Positions 62,450-64,000 of a DNA stretch of 64,000 bases are shown here, piece by piece. A program made the position numbers and the translations under genes. Source of the DNA: Paenibacillus selenitireducens (GTDB lineage: Bacteria > Bacillota > Bacilli > Paenibacillales > Paenibacillaceae); assembly GCF_002021565.1 (NCBI RefSeq), contig NZ_MSZX01000008.1:248027-312026 (forward strand), in the 5' to 3' direction. Within the stretch, counting starts at the first letter, position 1, and each line of letters opens with the position of its first letter. Under the pieces are notes generated by a model. It was not told the DNA's origin. It was given only the letters and a program-made list of their open reading frames with translations, and did not search any database.

Positions 62450-63964
62450 TTATAGCAACGGCGAGAACAATCTTGCTGCAGATTCCAGGAATCGAACGAG
62501 AACTTTCTTCCGAGCGAACCGCTCCGAATCAATCCGTGACGTAAAGGTTAAATCCCGTTCAAAATCTTTTACCATCTTCTGCACGCTCTCCGTCCTTACT
62601 AATAAAGCCGTCACTTCAAAGTTCAAATGGAAACTCCGCATATCCATATTCGCCGTACCAACAGAAGCCGTCTCTCCATCAATAATAATCAACTTCGAAT
62701 GCAGAAATCCACGTTCATACTCATAAATTTCGACGCCCGCTTTGATCAATTCACGGAAATACGAGTGCGACGCTAAAAATGGCAGCCATTTATCCGGCTT
62801 GGCCGGGAACAGAATACGTACTTCAATGCCAGATAAAGCCGCCAAGCGCAATGCTGTCAGAATGTCCTCATCCGGAATAAAGTAGGGGGTCGCCACCCAA
62901 ATGGATTTTTTCGCCGAGGTAATCATGGAGAAGAATAGACTTTTCATCGTCGTCCATTCACTGTCTGGTCCGCTCGGAATGATCTGTACGGCACCCGGAG
63001 TACTCTCCACATCCTCAGGCGTGAAGTATTCAGGACGCAAGAACGATTTACCCGTCATGTAATGCCAGTCCTGCAAAAAAATAATTTGCAGCGTGCGCAC
63101 GGCTTGGCCTTTAATAATCATATGCGTATCACGCCAGAATCCGTACGTCTTGCTTCGGCTTAAGTATTCATCACCAACATTTAGTCCGCCCATAAAACCT
63201 ACATTGCCATCGATCACGACAATTTTACGATGATTCCGGTAATTTAGTTTATTCGAGAGCAAGGGAAAACGAACCGGAACAAAGGAAACGACTTCGATTC
63301 CTGCCGACCGCATTTCTTGTAAAAAGGACTTCGGCAGCTGATAACTCCCCACCGCATCATAAAGAAATCTGACTTCGACGCCCGCCTGTGCTTTTTTGAC
63401 CAGAATATCTTTGATTTGCGTGCCGATATGGTCATTCCGATAGATGTAATATTCCATATGGATATGATGCTGTGCCGACTCCAGCTCGCGAATTAAGGCT
63501 TCAAACGTTTTCTTGCCATTTGTGAGTATCTCGGTCTGACTTCCTGAGAAGGAAATCGTGCTTTTCGCAAGCTTCAAGGACAGACGGAACATCTTCTGCT
63601 GGTCCTCGGAGTAGCTTAGCATCTCCTCTTCATTCAGCAACACTTGCTGTTTATAACGCTGATAGGTCGCTTGATCGCGCAGTCCCTTTTCGTTGTATCG
63701 CCTCTGCTTCGTTCGATAATTTTGACCGAAAATGAGGTAGAAAACAAAGCCCACTACCGGAAGCAGGGCTAACAGCAAAATCCAAGCCATCGTACTGGAT
63801 GGATGCCGATTCTCCATAAATATGATGAGTCCAATAAAGATAACCGTTAAGGAAGTCGATATGGTGACAAACGCGGGGACGGTATAGCCTAACACACCGA
63901 TGCTCGAATACATAAACATGGTGAAAACAAGTAAAAAAACAACGAGCTTTAACAAACGATTCAT
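62450..63964 (-). CDS. cls: Cardiolipin synthase
   Basis: 504 residues, full length. Two N-terminal membrane helices (residues 5-60) are followed by two phospholipase-D domains with HxK(x4)D motifs: HRKIVVIDGNVGFMGGLN (HKD1) and HSKLIIIDGETASVGTANMD (HKD2). It joins two phosphatidylglycerol molecules to make cardiolipin. A GAGAGGAAC site precedes the ATG. Confidence 0.96.
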   Translation of the reverse strand: MNRLLKLVVFLLVFTMFMYSSIGVLGYTVPAFVTISTSLTVIFIGLIIFMENRHPSSTMAWILLLALLPVVGFVFYLIFGQNYRTKQRRYNEKGLRDQATYQRYKQQVLLNEEEMLSYSEDQQKMFRLSLKLAKSTISFSGSQTEILTNGKKTFEALIRELESAQHHIHMEYYIYRNDHIGTQIKDILVKKAQAGVEVRFLYDAVGSYQLPKSFLQEMRSAGIEVVSFVPVRFPLLSNKLNYRNHRKIVVIDGNVGFMGGLNVGDEYLSRSKTYGFWRDTHMIIKGQAVRTLQIIFLQDWHYMTGKSFLRPEYFTPEDVESTPGAVQIIPSGPDSEWTTMKSLFFSMITSAKKSIWVATPYFIPDEDILTALRLAALSGIEVRILFPAKPDKWLPFLASHSYFRELIKAGVEIYEYERGFLHSKLIIIDGETASVGTANMDMRSFHLNFEVTALLVRTESVQKMVKDFERDLTFTSRIDSERFARKKVLVRFLESAARLFSPLL

Positions 63965-64000
63965 TCCAAGTTCCTCTCTTCTTAGGGCCTAACAACTGCA

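Overview
The window reads as chromosomal DNA of a spore-forming, low-to-moderate-GC Firmicute, most likely Paenibacillus or a close relative. The evidence is spoIIR, a CotD-like coat protein, an SLH-domain protein, copper-amine-oxidase-type stalk domains, and the conserved block upp / wecB / atp and prfA / prmC / spoIIR / ywlC / mntP / ywlE / ywlG / glyA. No rRNA, tRNA, phage, IS element or CRISPR array was seen.

Layout. (1) 1-6489, minus strand: nuoA-B-C-D-H-I-J-K-L, with nuoL cut by the window edge; nuoE, F and G are absent. (2) 6490-7855: nuo promoter, three head-to-tail copies of a 260-bp palindrome-rich repeat, and the atp terminator. (3) 7856-15027, minus: the complete ATP synthase operon atpZ-I-B-E-F-H-A-G-D-C with a clear promoter. 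(4) 15228-17140, minus: wecB/mnaA and upp. (5) 17456-21359: a secreted CtpA-type protease, an SLH protein and a one-helix membrane protein. (6) 21360-31226: low-complexity repeats, then glyA and ywlG under a ZTP (pfl) riboswitch, ywlE, mntP, sua5, spoIIR, the formaldehyde-fixing hxlAB pair with divergent hxlR, and prmC and prfA. (7) 31491-33510: lipoprotein, ychF and a 48-residue ORF. (8) 33566-44500, minus: an alpha-glucoside utilisation island (PgmB, a large six-hairpin glycosidase, ABC importer, GH65 phosphorylase, LacI regulator, sugar oxidoreductase, cupin). (9) 44655-51469: a cupin remnant, membrane proteins, a CotD-like protein, a two-component system and small genes. (10) 51682-54426: two tandem paralogous secreted four-repeat proteins. 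(11) 54669-59406: two NSS-type sodium symporters and a DEAD-box helicase with an Arg/Gly-rich tail. (12) 59487-63964: a secreted protein, a repeat-rich gene-free stretch, sdaAA/sdaAB and cardiolipin synthase.

How the genes work together. Complex I-like Nuo and F1Fo-ATPase form the respiratory block. GlyA, under ZTP control, links one-carbon supply to purine demand. The sugar island fits uptake of an alpha-linked oligosaccharide, phosphorolysis by GH65 to beta-glucose-1-phosphate, and conversion to glucose-6-phosphate by PgmB. Two mirror-image operators and a cre-like site stand in front of the GH65 gene. HxlA and HxlB detoxify formaldehyde through the ribulose monophosphate route.

The least explained items are the 260-bp triple repeat, the tandem four-repeat secreted proteins, the unassigned 730-residue glycosidase, the duplicated Ala/Glu-rich arm of NuoC, and short interspersed repeats shared by two distant gene-free stretches.
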